From the NCBI RefSeq assembly GCF_000428585.1, contig NZ_AUAF01000001.1:62001-126000 (forward strand): DNA of 64,000 nt, given 5' to 3'. Each line of letters opens with the position of its first letter. The stretch's first letter is position 1. The position numbers were made by a program, and so were the translations under genes. Positions 21,340 to 29,874 of the stretch are shown piece by piece. This DNA is from Zooshikella ganghwensis DSM 15267. Its GTDB lineage: Bacteria; Pseudomonadota; Gammaproteobacteria; Pseudomonadales; Zooshikellaceae. Under the pieces are notes generated by a model. That model searched no databases. It was given only the letters and a program-made list of their open reading frames with translations, and was not told where the DNA came from.

Positions 21340-21340
21340 A

Positions 21341-21934
21341 TTAAGCGTTCTCCTCATCAATCCCGATGATTAGGGTGTTTTCATCCTCAAATGAGTAACG
21401 GGGCACCTCTAGATTCAGCGGTGCAGGCACTCCTTTATAAACCCTGCCCGCTAAATCAAACTTGGAGCCATGACAGGGACAATGAAAGCCTCCCAACCAT
21501 TGCTCATCGAAATCCATGGCCTTAACTTCAGGATGATATTTTGGCGAGCAGCCCAGGTGTGTACATAAGCCAACCAACACTAAAAGTTCTGGTTTACGTG
21601 AACGATACTCATTTTTTGCATATTCAGGCTGTTGCTCCTCATTTGAACCAGGATCAGCAACACGCTCATCCATTTTTTTGATGTTGGCTAAACTTTCTTC
21701 CGTTCGCCGGACAACAAATACAGGCTTACCTCGCCATTCAGCAACAACTTGCTGACCTGGCTCCACCTTGGCGATGTTCACTTTAACTGGGGCTCCCGCG
21801 GCCTTAGCCTTGGCACTTGGGTTCCAGGATTTTACAAATGGGATGGCGACTCCCACTGTACCAACAGCCCCTACTACTGACGTAGCGCCCACAAGAAAGC
21901 GACGCCGGGTTTTATTCACGCCGTCATTCGTCAT
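21341..21934 (-). CDS. petA: Rieske iron-sulfur subunit of the bc1 complex
   Basis: Rieske 2Fe-2S protein of 197 residues. A twin-arginine signal (TRRRFLVGATS, about 9-19) precedes an uncleaved membrane anchor. Cluster ligands are visible: Cys124 and His126 in CTHLGC, and Cys152 and His155 in CPCHGS, with Cys129 and Cys154 as the usual disulfide. The frame continues upstream to 22066, but ATG 21934 has GGGGAG 8 nt upstream and gives the usual length. First gene of petABC. Confidence 0.96.
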   Translation of the reverse strand: MTNDGVNKTRRRFLVGATSVVGAVGTVGVAIPFVKSWNPSAKAKAAGAPVKVNIAKVEPGQQVVAEWRGKPVFVVRRTEESLANIKKMDERVADPGSNEEQQPEYAKNEYRSRKPELLVLVGLCTHLGCSPKYHPEVKAMDFDEQWLGGFHCPCHGSKFDLAGRVYKGVPAPLNLEVPRYSFEDENTLIIGIDEENA

Positions 21935-22010
21935 TAAATTATTCTCCCCATCAGAGACATGACCCGTCGAATTTGCAGCTGAAGAATCAGAACAGATATA
22001 AAGCGTCAGA

Positions 22011-22038
22011 CTTATAAAAATGATTAAAATTTTGCGAA
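22011..22038 (-). promoter_or_regulatory. Candidate petABC promoter
   Basis: The minus strand reads TTCGCA (22033-22038), a 16-nt spacer and TATAAG (22011-22016), about 70-80 nt upstream of the petA start. The -10 matches 5 of 6 consensus bases, the -35 4 of 6. Confidence 0.45.
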
Positions 22039-22116
22039 TGTTAAAGAAAATCCCTTCACCTAGCAACCTTAAGGGTATTTTGTAAGACTTAAGAAGTGAA
22101 AATGCTCAACGCTTAA

Positions 22117-22150
22117 GCAAAAAAATACCCGGTCAATGCCGGGTATTTTA
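22117..22150 (-). terminator. Rho-independent terminator of rplM-rpsI
   Basis: On the minus strand AATACCCGGCATTGACCGGG is followed by TATTTTTTT. The hairpin AATACCCGG/CCGGGTATT, with the loop CATTGA region and a T-run, lies about 35 nt after the rpsI stop and separates it from petABC. Confidence 0.88.
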
Positions 22151-22185
22151 CAGCCACAATGAAGTGGGCAATGTAAATGCGTAAA

Positions 22186-22578
22186 TTAACGCTTGGAGAA
22201 CTGAGGACGCTTACGCGCTTTACGCAATCCAACTTTCTTACGCTCAACCTCACGCGCATCACGAGTAACATAACCCGCTTTACGCAATGAAGGACGGAGA
22301 TTGTTATCGTAATCCATCAGGGCACGAGTAATACCATGACGAATTGCACCTGCTTGACCAGCAGCACCACCACCAGTCACAGTAATTTTTATATCAAACT
22401 TGTCAGTCAATTCGACCAGCTCTAAAGGCTGACGAACGACCATGCGAGCAGTTTCACGACCAAAGTACTGATCCAGCTCACGACCATTAACAATAATTGC
22501 ACCAGAACCTGATTTCAGGAAGACACGAGCAGTCGAAGACTTACGACGACCTGTTCCATAGTATTGAGTAGCAGACAT
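22186..22578 (-). CDS. rpsI: Small ribosomal subunit protein uS9
   Basis: 30S protein whose C-terminal tail reaches the P-site tRNA. The 130-residue protein starts [20 protein letters not shown], has the [15 protein letters not shown] region and ends with the basic tail [12 protein letters not shown], all canonical. Second gene of the rplM-rpsI operon, 14 nt after rplM. Confidence 0.98.
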   Translation of the reverse strand: MSATQYYGTGRRKSSTARVFLKSGSGAIIVNGRELDQYFGRETARMVVRQPLELVELTDKFDIKITVTGGGAAGQAGAIRHGITRALMDYDNNLRPSLRKAGYVTRDAREVERKKVGLRKARKRPQFSKR

Positions 22579-22592
22579 AGCCAGACCTTATC

Positions 22593-23021
22593 TTAAATTT
22601 CCAGAACCTGTGGTTGTTGCGCAGTATGGGGATGCTCAGTACCAGCATAGACTTTTAGCTTGCGATACATCGCACGACCCAGTACATTCTTAGGCAGCAT
22701 GCCTTTTACTGCGGACTCAATTACACGTTCAGGTGCTTTATTGATCAGGCCCTCAAAGTTGATGCTACGCAATCCACCAGGGTAGCCAGTGTGGCTGTGA
22801 TACATCTTATCTTTGCTCTTATTCCCGGTTACCCGGACTTTTTCAGCATTGATAACAACAATGTAATCACCAGTATCAACGTGAGGTGTATACTCTGGCT
22901 TATGCTTGCCGCGTAAACGACGAGCAAGTTCAGTAGCAAGACGACCTAGGGTCTTATCTGCTGCATCTACAATGTACCAGTCACGCTTTACTGTTTCTGG
23001 CTTAGCACTAAACGTTTTCAT
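22593..23021 (-). CDS. rplM: Large ribosomal subunit protein uL13
   Basis: Early-assembly 50S protein of 142 residues, the E. coli length. Seen are [42 protein letters not shown] and [16 protein letters not shown]. First gene of rplM-rpsI; the predicted mRNA leader is about 115 nt, a place where L13 feedback control is known in E. coli. Confidence 0.98.
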   Translation of the reverse strand: MKTFSAKPETVKRDWYIVDAADKTLGRLATELARRLRGKHKPEYTPHVDTGDYIVVINAEKVRVTGNKSKDKMYHSHTGYPGGLRSINFEGLINKAPERVIESAVKGMLPKNVLGRAMYRKLKVYAGTEHPHTAQQPQVLEI

Positions 23022-23144
23022 TAAACAATTGCCTCATTGACCGAATAAATTACCGGCAAAACCAAACACCCCTATCACCTTGGCTTGAGATGTAAAGTGA
23101 TGTTTGCGTTTAAGGGGCATTAGACGTTGGGAAACGAATGCGCA

Positions 23145-23150
23145 ATTATA
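23145..23150 (-). promoter_or_regulatory. -10 element of the rplM-rpsI promoter
   Basis: A perfect TATAAT on the minus strand about 125 nt upstream of rplM. The -35 region 17 nt upstream is poor, but a TG lies just ahead of the -10, so a near extended -10 promoter is possible. Start predicted near 23138. Confidence 0.5.
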
Positions 23151-23429
23151 CGCATCAGGCTAAATTTTAAAAGTCCTAAGCGACCTGAAAGACACTTTGG
23201 CAACCGAAAACTGACAAAACTCTACAATATAACTCAGTCAGAATACTTCCAAAGCCATGCAAGAGAGCTATATACCTCACAAAACAAATGTCAGCGAGCT
23301 TTTGAGCATGCCAGGCTGATACGCTTACTAGCTTTTGTACAGATATCAAGTACGAGACTAAAAACATCATTCTACGCGCGAACAGGCTACAACAGGCTTT
23401 GCTATCCATTCTCAGCTAGGACTTATCTC

Positions 23430-24473
23430 ATGGACTATAGACCATTAGCAAACACTTCGCTAAATGTGAGCCAGCTCTGTTTAGGTACAATGACCTGGGG
23501 GGAACAAAACAGTAAAGCTGATGCTTTTCAACAGCTTGACTATGCTACCAGCCACGGGGTTAATTTTATTGATACTGCAGAGCTCTACCCAGTCCCACCC
23601 AAAGCCAACACCTATGCCACTACAGAAAAAATTCTTGGCAAATGGCTAAACCTGCACGGGCATAGGAGCAACCTTATCATCGCAACTAAAGCTGCTGGAC
23701 CCGGAGACTGGGTCAGTTATATCAATGAAACAGGACCAACTTTAAAACATACAGACATTATGCGTGCTGTAGAAGGCTCTTTAAAACGCTTAAACACTGA
23801 TTATATCGACCTTTATCAAATACACTGGCCAGGGCGCAGCACAAATTTTTTTGGTCAACTAGGTTATCAGTTTGCTGAAGATAGCCCTGACATTGCATCC
23901 ATTGAAGAAACGCTTTTTGCTCTAAACGCGTTAGTAAAGAGTGGTAAAGTACGATACATAGGTGTTTCCAATGAGACACCCTGGGGGGTTAGTCAATACC
24001 TACAACTTGCGGATAAGCATAACTGGCCCAAGATTGTCAGTATCCAAAACCCTTACAACTTACTTAACAGAACATACGAGGTTGGTCTGGCTGAGTTTGC
24101 CCAAAGAGAGTCAGTGGGTTTACTCGCCTATTCTCCCCTGGCATTTGGTGTGCTTTCAGGGAAATACCTTTATGGGGCTAAACCAGTGGGGGCACGTCTA
24201 ACGCTATTTAGTCGCTTTAGTCGTTATAATAATCACTATGCCCATCAAGCAACCGAGGCTTATGTTCAACTGGCACAGCAGTATGGGCTTGATCCAGCTC
24301 AAATGGCATTAGCCTTTGTCAATAGCCAGCCATTCACAACTAGCACAATCATAGGTGCAACAACCATTGATCAATTAAAAACCAATATTGCCAGCAGGAA
24401 AATAACCTTACCTAATGAGATTCTGGATGGGATAGCACAAATCCACCAACAGTATTCAAACCCTGCCCCATAG
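23430..24473 (+). CDS. Aldo/keto reductase (Tas-like)
   Basis: Cytosolic NADP(H)-dependent oxidoreductase with a TIM-barrel fold. In 347 residues the AKR elements are in order: FIDTAELYP with the catalytic Asp/Tyr, a Lys strand IIATKAAGP, a His strand IDLYQIHWPGR, IGVSNETPWGV, and the cofactor-binding IIGATTIDQLKTNI near the C-terminus. The extended form with the PPKANTYATTE segment resembles E. coli Tas. ATG 23430 is chosen because MDYRPLANTSLNVSQLCLGTM is the family N-terminus; the open frame upstream to 23127 has no homology features. Substrate unknown. A reductase occupies this same neighbourhood next to rplM in Pseudomonas. Confidence 0.9.
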   Translation: MDYRPLANTSLNVSQLCLGTMTWGEQNSKADAFQQLDYATSHGVNFIDTAELYPVPPKANTYATTEKILGKWLNLHGHRSNLIIATKAAGPGDWVSYINETGPTLKHTDIMRAVEGSLKRLNTDYIDLYQIHWPGRSTNFFGQLGYQFAEDSPDIASIEETLFALNALVKSGKVRYIGVSNETPWGVSQYLQLADKHNWPKIVSIQNPYNLLNRTYEVGLAEFAQRESVGLLAYSPLAFGVLSGKYLYGAKPVGARLTLFSRFSRYNNHYAHQATEAYVQLAQQYGLDPAQMALAFVNSQPFTTSTIIGATTIDQLKTNIASRKITLPNEILDGIAQIHQQYSNPAP

Positions 24474-24485
24474 GCTCAAAAATAA

Positions 24486-24533
24486 AAGGCTCAACTCACT
24501 TTACTCCCAAAAGACCAAGAGTGCTTGAGCCTT
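24486..24533. terminator. Inverted repeat between convergent reductase and zapE
   Basis: AAGGCTCAA (24486-24494) and TTGAGCCTT (24525-24533) flank an inner CACT/AGTG pair, giving a long interrupted stem between two convergent genes. There is no T-run, so the terminator call is tentative. Confidence 0.5.
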
Positions 24534-24541
24534 CTCAGCAC

Positions 24542-25642
24542 CTAAGCCTGGTGTGGTCGCGCCAAATACTCATGTGACTGCATTTCTTGTAAGCGACTGA
24601 CAGTGCGCTTAAATGGAAAGCTCAGATTCTGCCCTTGATAAAGCTCCGTAACAGCTACAGCAGCAGACATAATCACATTCACATTGCGATCATAAAACTC
24701 ATCAATCAAATTGATAAAACGACGCGCTAGGTCATCATCTTTTGCGGTAAGCTGAGGAATTTCATCCAGTAATACTGTATGAAACTGCCGGCTGATCTCA
24801 ATATAGTCATTTTGACTACGCGGTCCATCGCAGAGTTGAGCAAATGAAAACCAGACAATACCATCACACACCTTTTTAAAGGGGATATCCCGTCCCAAAA
24901 TCTCAAGGGTGGCATCTTCAACAATATTACCCTCACCTAATACAGAAAGATTTTTAAAGTTTTCAGTTAACTGCTGTTTGGCTTGCTCATCCAGGGGGTA
25001 ATGATAAATCTCTGCCTGCTCTAAAACTCTCAATCGGTAATCAATACCACTGTCGACATTAACCACTTCAGTATGTGTCTTTAATAATTCAATTGCCGGC
25101 AAAAAGCGCTGTCGCTGTAAACCATCTTTATATAAGTCATCAGGCACAATATTTGACGTCGCTACCAACGTTACACCTCTAGCAAAAAGCTGTTGCAGAA
25201 GCCCCGCCAAAATCATGGCATCCGTTATATCTGTGACAAAAAACTCGTCGAGACAAATAATACGAAAGTCTGCGGATAATTTTTGTGCCACTTGCTCTAG
25301 TGGATTTTTTTCGCCTAGAATGGCTTTTAATTCCTGATGGACGCGCATCATAAAGCGGTGAAAATGAGTACGCCATTTCTGCTGGGTTGTCAGGCTTTCA
25401 AAAAACGTATCGACGAGGTAAGTCTTGCCTCTGCCGACCCCTCCCCAGAAATAGAGACCTTTAATAGGTGCTTCTACTTTTTTTGTGCGAAAAAATAGCC
25501 AGGAACGTTTAGCTGGCTGGTTTGATGCCGATTGCAGTGTCTCATATAGACACTGAAGGTGTTTTACCGCCTGCTCTTGTGCTGCATCGTATAAGAAATC
25601 CTCTCGTTGTAAATCCCGCTGGTAACGCTCAATAGGGCTCAT
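24542..25642 (-). CDS. zapE: Cell division ATPase ZapE (AFG1 family)
   Basis: AAA-type ATPase that associates with the Z ring and is needed under some stresses; homologous to mitochondrial AFG1. The 366-residue protein begins MSPIERYQRDL and has a Walker A motif GGVGRGKT at about 67-74, HFHRFMMRVH, Walker B IICLDEFFVTD, and LVATSNIVPDDLYKDGLQR, all AFG1 signatures. The frame to 25684 adds residues not conserved in the family, so I start at ATG 25642. Confidence 0.94.
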   Translation of the reverse strand: MSPIERYQRDLQREDFLYDAAQEQAVKHLQCLYETLQSASNQPAKRSWLFFRTKKVEAPIKGLYFWGGVGRGKTYLVDTFFESLTTQQKWRTHFHRFMMRVHQELKAILGEKNPLEQVAQKLSADFRIICLDEFFVTDITDAMILAGLLQQLFARGVTLVATSNIVPDDLYKDGLQRQRFLPAIELLKTHTEVVNVDSGIDYRLRVLEQAEIYHYPLDEQAKQQLTENFKNLSVLGEGNIVEDATLEILGRDIPFKKVCDGIVWFSFAQLCDGPRSQNDYIEISRQFHTVLLDEIPQLTAKDDDLARRFINLIDEFYDRNVNVIMSAAVAVTELYQGQNLSFPFKRTVSRLQEMQSHEYLARPHQA

Positions 25643-25936
25643 GGTAAATACTCTTAGCTTTTTATACTTCGAAGTAAATGGCACAGTCAGCTGTGCTCAA
25701 ATACTGTCAGCGAATATTACGGAGGCTTGCGATCCCCCCCTCTTTATGTGTTTAATGTCGCTGCACGCTAGGAAACTTTAATGGCCACGCCTATAAATGG
25801 CAAATCAATGAAAATATGATGAAATCTAGGCTGGCCACAAAAACGTCACGAGCATTGAAACACAATCAACACTAAACCTGCACAAATCTTGCTTGAGTAA
25901 TTTTTATTTCAGTACAAGTGAGAGGGGGGTAACAAC

Positions 25937-26416
25937 ATGGAACTGACAGAGAATCTTTGGCTTGCCTGCAGTATTAGCTTTGTCATCGGCTCAATCATCG
26001 GCGCATGGCTTTATCGAGCCTCAACGAGCGGTGTAGAGAGAAGCCAGTTAGAGGCAAAGCTGTCCGCCATGGAAAAGCAAATGCAAAAACACCAACAAAA
26101 CCTTGATGAACACTTTAATCAAACAGCCCAGCTTTTTAACCGTGTCACCGATGCTTACAAAGACTTGCAGGTACATATGGCAAATAGTGCGGCGTCACTG
26201 AGTCAAGATCCATCAGCATCTCACCAACTCTCTGATGCTTTATTAGCAAGCCAGACTCTGTCACCAGAGCAACCACCTGAGAGTCGTGAAAAAAGTGATG
26301 ACACCCTATTATCACCTCCCAAGGACTACGCCCCCAAATCAACTCCGGATGAAAAGGGGACTCTTTCTGAAGAGTTTGGCTTGCAACAGCCAATACAACC
26401 ACAACCAGCTAAATAG
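25937..26416 (+). CDS. zapG: ZapG / YhcB family (DUF1043) envelope protein
   Basis: Inner-membrane protein linked to division and envelope biogenesis in E. coli. The 159 residues contain one N-terminal transmembrane helix (about 9-27, with SFVIGSIIGAWLYR), a coiled coil (about 35-85) containing LDEHFNQTAQLFNRVTDAYKDLQ, the family signature, and a disordered C-terminus rich in Ser, Pro and Gln. A strong GAGGGGGG ribosome binding site precedes the ATG. Its stop overlaps the convergent QEGLA gene by 8 bp. Confidence 0.9.
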   Translation: MELTENLWLACSISFVIGSIIGAWLYRASTSGVERSQLEAKLSAMEKQMQKHQQNLDEHFNQTAQLFNRVTDAYKDLQVHMANSAASLSQDPSASHQLSDALLASQTLSPEQPPESREKSDDTLLSPPKDYAPKSTPDEKGTLSEEFGLQQPIQPQPAK

Positions 26417-28472
26417 CTTGTTTAATCTCACTGGTTGTTTTTGGCGTGATCACTATTGTTTGCTGTTTACTGACATCAAAAGGCTGAATGGACTGCAATA
26501 AGTAGTCCATTACAGGACCCGCTTCCACAGGGCTAGAAAGAAAAGCTGGTAACCACTCAGGTTTTTTAGCCATACCCCGCTCAATCATTTCATTAATAAT
26601 CGGTAAAAAACGAAAGCCGGTTTTACCAATAAATAAGTTGCGAATAGGCTGTGTTTTATAGAGTTGTACTGCCTGGCATAGCCCTTGTAGATACAAATAA
26701 TCCTTGGTAAAGCCACCACCACGGTGTACTCGGGTTGTTAAGCGAAATGCCTCATCTGGCTTCATATGGTGTTCTTCGGTTAAATACAGCCAGGTATGGC
26801 GAAAATCACGATAAAGTAGCATCTGTTCTACAGCGAGGACTCGTAATCCAAGCATTTTTAAGCGCTTTAAAGTCAAATTACCTGAATAGTGTTCACTTAA
26901 AATAGCCAAACCTTCCTGAGTTAGCGTGTTATCTGGCAACCCCAAAGCAAACACCTTTAATGGCTGTAAACCTGCGTTCAAGGTTGTCACCATATGAACA
27001 CCCAACTCGTGATGAGCTAACGCCTGCAGTTCCGTGGCTGTCACCTTGGCATCTTTGCGAACCAATAACGCTCTCCGCCCACTACTCACCATGGCCGCCG
27101 CAACCAAACGAGAACTGGTTTCGACTTTACAGTTCAGCCCCCATTCGGTTGCTTTTTGCTGCAAAATCTCACGCATTTGCTCAGCATTGTAAGCCGGGCT
27201 TTCCTCCTGCTCTGCAATAGCAGGTGCGTAGAGTAAAAAGCGCGCATTATCAATATCCTGTTTACCTGGCTCACCATAGTAACGTAAAGAGTTATAAATA
27301 AACCGCTCAGTACCAATACTCACCAATAAGTCAACCTTCATAGAGATAGTATCAATAACCTCACGATACAATTGCTGAATCCCAGCATCTCGGATTTCAT
27401 CAACGGGTAGACGATATAATTTTTCTCTTAGTAAATAAGGGTCCATTGCCAACTGGCGATAGGTAAACTCAGGCTGATACTTTGCTCTGTGCGAAAAAAA
27501 CCGCTTCATTTCATGAGCGATATTTATAGGGTTAACATACTGTAGTGTGCTTACACCTTTTGCCAACTGATATAATGCTCGATCAACCCGCTTAATAGCG
27601 GGGTCAACTAAGCTGGCTAGCATATGCTTGCGCTTGGCCTGTTTTTTCTTTGTAAAGCGCCTCGCAAAAAATGCTGCTGTATCCACTACAGTATGCTTCA
27701 TTCCTTCACTTAAACTCTGCAATACTAATGGATAAAGCTCACCACTCTTTTCATCCATGAACACTTTTTTAATTTCTGTTGGGATAACCAAGGTATTTTC
27801 AAAGCGGCTGTTTACATGAGCAATCATATAGCCTCGCCCATAAAATACTCGGTTAATTTCCACACTGGTCTTCAAGTTAGGTAGCTGCAAGGACTCCAGA
27901 CAGTTTTGATAACGCTCTATGATTGGTGTCCAACGATCCATATCTACCTGCTCTAACCCTAAGTTAAATACAGGAGCATCATCAGGTTGTCGGCCTTTGT
28001 TATAGGAATGAATATCAAATACCAAACTAGCACCAAAACGCTGCTCTAGTGCAGCTATCAATGCATCAAGAATACGGTAAAACTGACGATGCTTTTCAGT
28101 ACTTCGATGCCACTGATTATCGGTTAAAGGTGAGCGCCAAACTTTTAACCCCCAAGCTCGCTTATAAACACATTGAGCTAATGGACGGTTTAAGTCGTAT
28201 TCATATCTGGAGTCACAGGCTACCAATGTTATTGGTAATGAACGGATCAATTCTCCGGTATATGGATCTTCCTCAAAATAGCGCTGGTCGGTATCTAACA
28301 GACAGCGATTAACTAACTCCGAGCGTAACTGGCTTCCATTATGAATAGCAGTACAAATAAAAGGGACATAATCTTCAACTTTAATCTGAAAAGAGCCATC
28401 TTCAATACTGCACTCAAAGAGTTCACCTGCTTTAATGGCTTTGACAATGTCAGCTTCAGTACGACTCTGCAT
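26409..28472 (-). CDS. Fusion of N-formylglutamate amidohydrolase-like domain and QEGLA/DUF1704 (MATCAP-type) metallopeptidase
   Basis: 687 residues from ATG 28472, chosen because AAGGTGA lies 6 nt upstream; a TTG at 28478 is an alternative. Residues about 30-270 resemble the N-formylglutamate amidohydrolase/HutG-like zinc domain, with AIHNGSQLR (His44) and FDIHSYN (Asp153, His155). A linker rich in Lys/Arg follows. Residues about 290-670 are the DUF1704 domain: HELGVH at 488-493 is an HExxxH zinc motif, and QEGLA at 519-523 is the motif that names the family (annotated as flavohemoglobin expression-modulating); its Glu is a plausible third ligand. Eukaryotic DUF1704 proteins (MATCAP) are tyrosine carboxypeptidases. 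The start overlaps the upstream ATP-grasp gene by 17 nt, so the two are cotranslated. The substrate is unknown; a role in trimming a C-terminal or glutamyl-type modification is my inference. Confidence 0.85.
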   Translation of the reverse strand: MQSRTEADIVKAIKAGELFECSIEDGSFQIKVEDYVPFICTAIHNGSQLRSELVNRCLLDTDQRYFEEDPYTGELIRSLPITLVACDSRYEYDLNRPLAQCVYKRAWGLKVWRSPLTDNQWHRSTEKHRQFYRILDALIAALEQRFGASLVFDIHSYNKGRQPDDAPVFNLGLEQVDMDRWTPIIERYQNCLESLQLPNLKTSVEINRVFYGRGYMIAHVNSRFENTLVIPTEIKKVFMDEKSGELYPLVLQSLSEGMKHTVVDTAAFFARRFTKKKQAKRKHMLASLVDPAIKRVDRALYQLAKGVSTLQYVNPINIAHEMKRFFSHRAKYQPEFTYRQLAMDPYLLREKLYRLPVDEIRDAGIQQLYREVIDTISMKVDLLVSIGTERFIYNSLRYYGEPGKQDIDNARFLLYAPAIAEQEESPAYNAEQMREILQQKATEWGLNCKVETSSRLVAAAMVSSGRRALLVRKDAKVTATELQALAHHELGVHMVTTLNAGLQPLKVFALGLPDNTLTQEGLAILSEHYSGNLTLKRLKMLGLRVLAVEQMLLYRDFRHTWLYLTEEHHMKPDEAFRLTTRVHRGGGFTKDYLYLQGLCQAVQLYKTQPIRNLFIGKTGFRFLPIINEMIERGMAKKPEWLPAFLSSPVEAGPVMDYLLQSIQPFDVSKQQTIVITPKTTSEIKQAI

Positions 28473-29493
28473 CTTCAATCACCTTGCGAAACTCAGTTTT
28501 TCGCTGCGCTATCATTTCTTTAGCAGAAACTACATTTTCCACAAAATCGATCACTTTCTTCTGCAGTTTTGTCCTATTAAGGCGGTTAATACGTGTAATT
28601 CCACCAGGGCTTAATACATTTACCTCGATCAGCTTGCCATGAATGACATCAAGCCCCACAAAAAACAATCCATCTCGCACCAGTTTAGGCCCTATTGCCT
28701 GGCATAAAGCTTTTTCTTCTTTAGTCAATACATGTTTAACTTCCGTGCCACCCGCGTGAATATTTGAGCGCACATCATTTTCCGCAGGGCGGCGACGCAT
28801 AGCACCTATAGGCTCACCATTCAACATAAGGATGCGCACATCTCCGTGCTCAGCCCCTGGAACATATTCTTGTAAAATGACATAGTTGCTTTTATCACCA
28901 CTGCCAATATAAAAATCCAAAAGTGAGCGAAAGCTTTGTCGCGCTAGTTTTTCAATAACGATAACACCCTGTCCACCAAAACCATTTAGAGGTTTCAGGA
29001 TCATTCGCTCGGCATCATTCTCCATCAACACTCGCTCTAAATACTCACGGCTTTTAGAAACATGTGTAACAGGAATATACTTTTGCGCTTCACCACTAAA
29101 AGAAGCGGTGTACAGTTTATTATTGGCAATACGCAAACCATCAATATCATTCATTATGAATGTATCGTCTCGAACTGAGTCCAAAAAGTTTAACGCTACG
29201 GTATCCAGAGGTGGATTTGCCCGCATAATAATGACATCAAAGCCTGCCAGCGGCAGTTTGGAACGCTTAAAGTCTGCCACTTTGTAAAAATTTGGGATAT
29301 TAGCAGTCAGTTTCGTCGTTTTCTTAAATACATTACAAAACGCATGCGCTGTATTATCACGAATTGTTAGACTGTTAGGCGTTGTCAGGGCCACAGTATG
29401 TCCACGACTTACTGCTTCATGTATCAAGCGCAGAGTTGTATCTGTCTCAGGAGAAATTCGCTCCCAAGGATACATAAGAAAACAAACTTTCAC
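28456..29493 (-). CDS. GshB/RimK-like ATP-grasp ligase
   Basis: 345-residue ATP-grasp protein resembling glutathione synthetase. Seen are the N-terminal CFLMYPWERISPETDTT segment (GshB-like), IIMRANPPLD (about 88-96), the ATP-binding loop KPLNGFGGQG at 167-176, GDVRIL at 217-222, RRRPAENDVRSNIHAGG at 233-249 and the Mg/ATP-binding GLDVI..KLIEVNVLSP at 280-295. It starts at GTG 29493 with GGAG 9 nt upstream. The gene is coupled to the downstream FGase-DUF1704 fusion rather than to gshA or other glutathione genes, so it may ligate an amino acid to a peptide or protein rather than make glutathione. True GshB cannot be excluded from sequence alone. Confidence 0.85.
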   Translation of the reverse strand: MKVCFLMYPWERISPETDTTLRLIHEAVSRGHTVALTTPNSLTIRDNTAHAFCNVFKKTTKLTANIPNFYKVADFKRSKLPLAGFDVIIMRANPPLDTVALNFLDSVRDDTFIMNDIDGLRIANNKLYTASFSGEAQKYIPVTHVSKSREYLERVLMENDAERMILKPLNGFGGQGVIVIEKLARQSFRSLLDFYIGSGDKSNYVILQEYVPGAEHGDVRILMLNGEPIGAMRRRPAENDVRSNIHAGGTEVKHVLTKEEKALCQAIGPKLVRDGLFFVGLDVIHGKLIEVNVLSPGGITRINRLNRTKLQKKVIDFVENVVSAKEMIAQRKTEFRKVIEDAESY

Positions 29494-29874
29494 TTAATTA
29501 CGCTCCAAAGGCTGGACTGGAACAGATTAATCGATAGCTGCGCCACACTGCGGAAAAGATACAGGGAGTATCATCAGTAGGAAGAGTAAGTCAGCGCAAC
29601 CTAAGCATCCTTTTATACTGAATTGACCAGAAAAACAATCTTTTTATCTTGCTTATCAACAAAGAAATATAGATCAATCCTAACTACTTGAAAGCCACTT
29701 TCGAAAACACCTTTGTCCAGGTTCTACTAGGCACCTACCTCAAAATACCACAAATGTTACTTTAAAAGTGATTAGGGGAAAGCAAAATACAGGCATTGCA
29801 TTAACACATCCCTCTATTCACTTAATACTGTTTTTTTATAGGTAATTTCCCTACAGAGGAACAACTAAAAACGG
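29494..29874. other. Intergenic region upstream of the ATP-grasp operon
   Basis: About 380 AT-rich bases. On the minus strand TTGTTT (29633-29638), a 15-nt spacer and TATAAA (29612-29617) make a possible but short-spaced promoter for the ATP-grasp operon, with a leader of about 110 nt. The rest, up to the wzz stop, shows no gene or clear structure. Confidence 0.35.

Noticed and set aside
23127-23429. N-terminal extension of the aldo/keto reductase
   Set aside because: The first 101 codons of the open frame have no homology features; the family N-terminus begins at ATG 23430.
25678-25700. Sigma54 promoter (TGGCAC...TGC) upstream of zapE
   Set aside because: The spacing between the GG and GC elements does not fit the -24/-12 rule.
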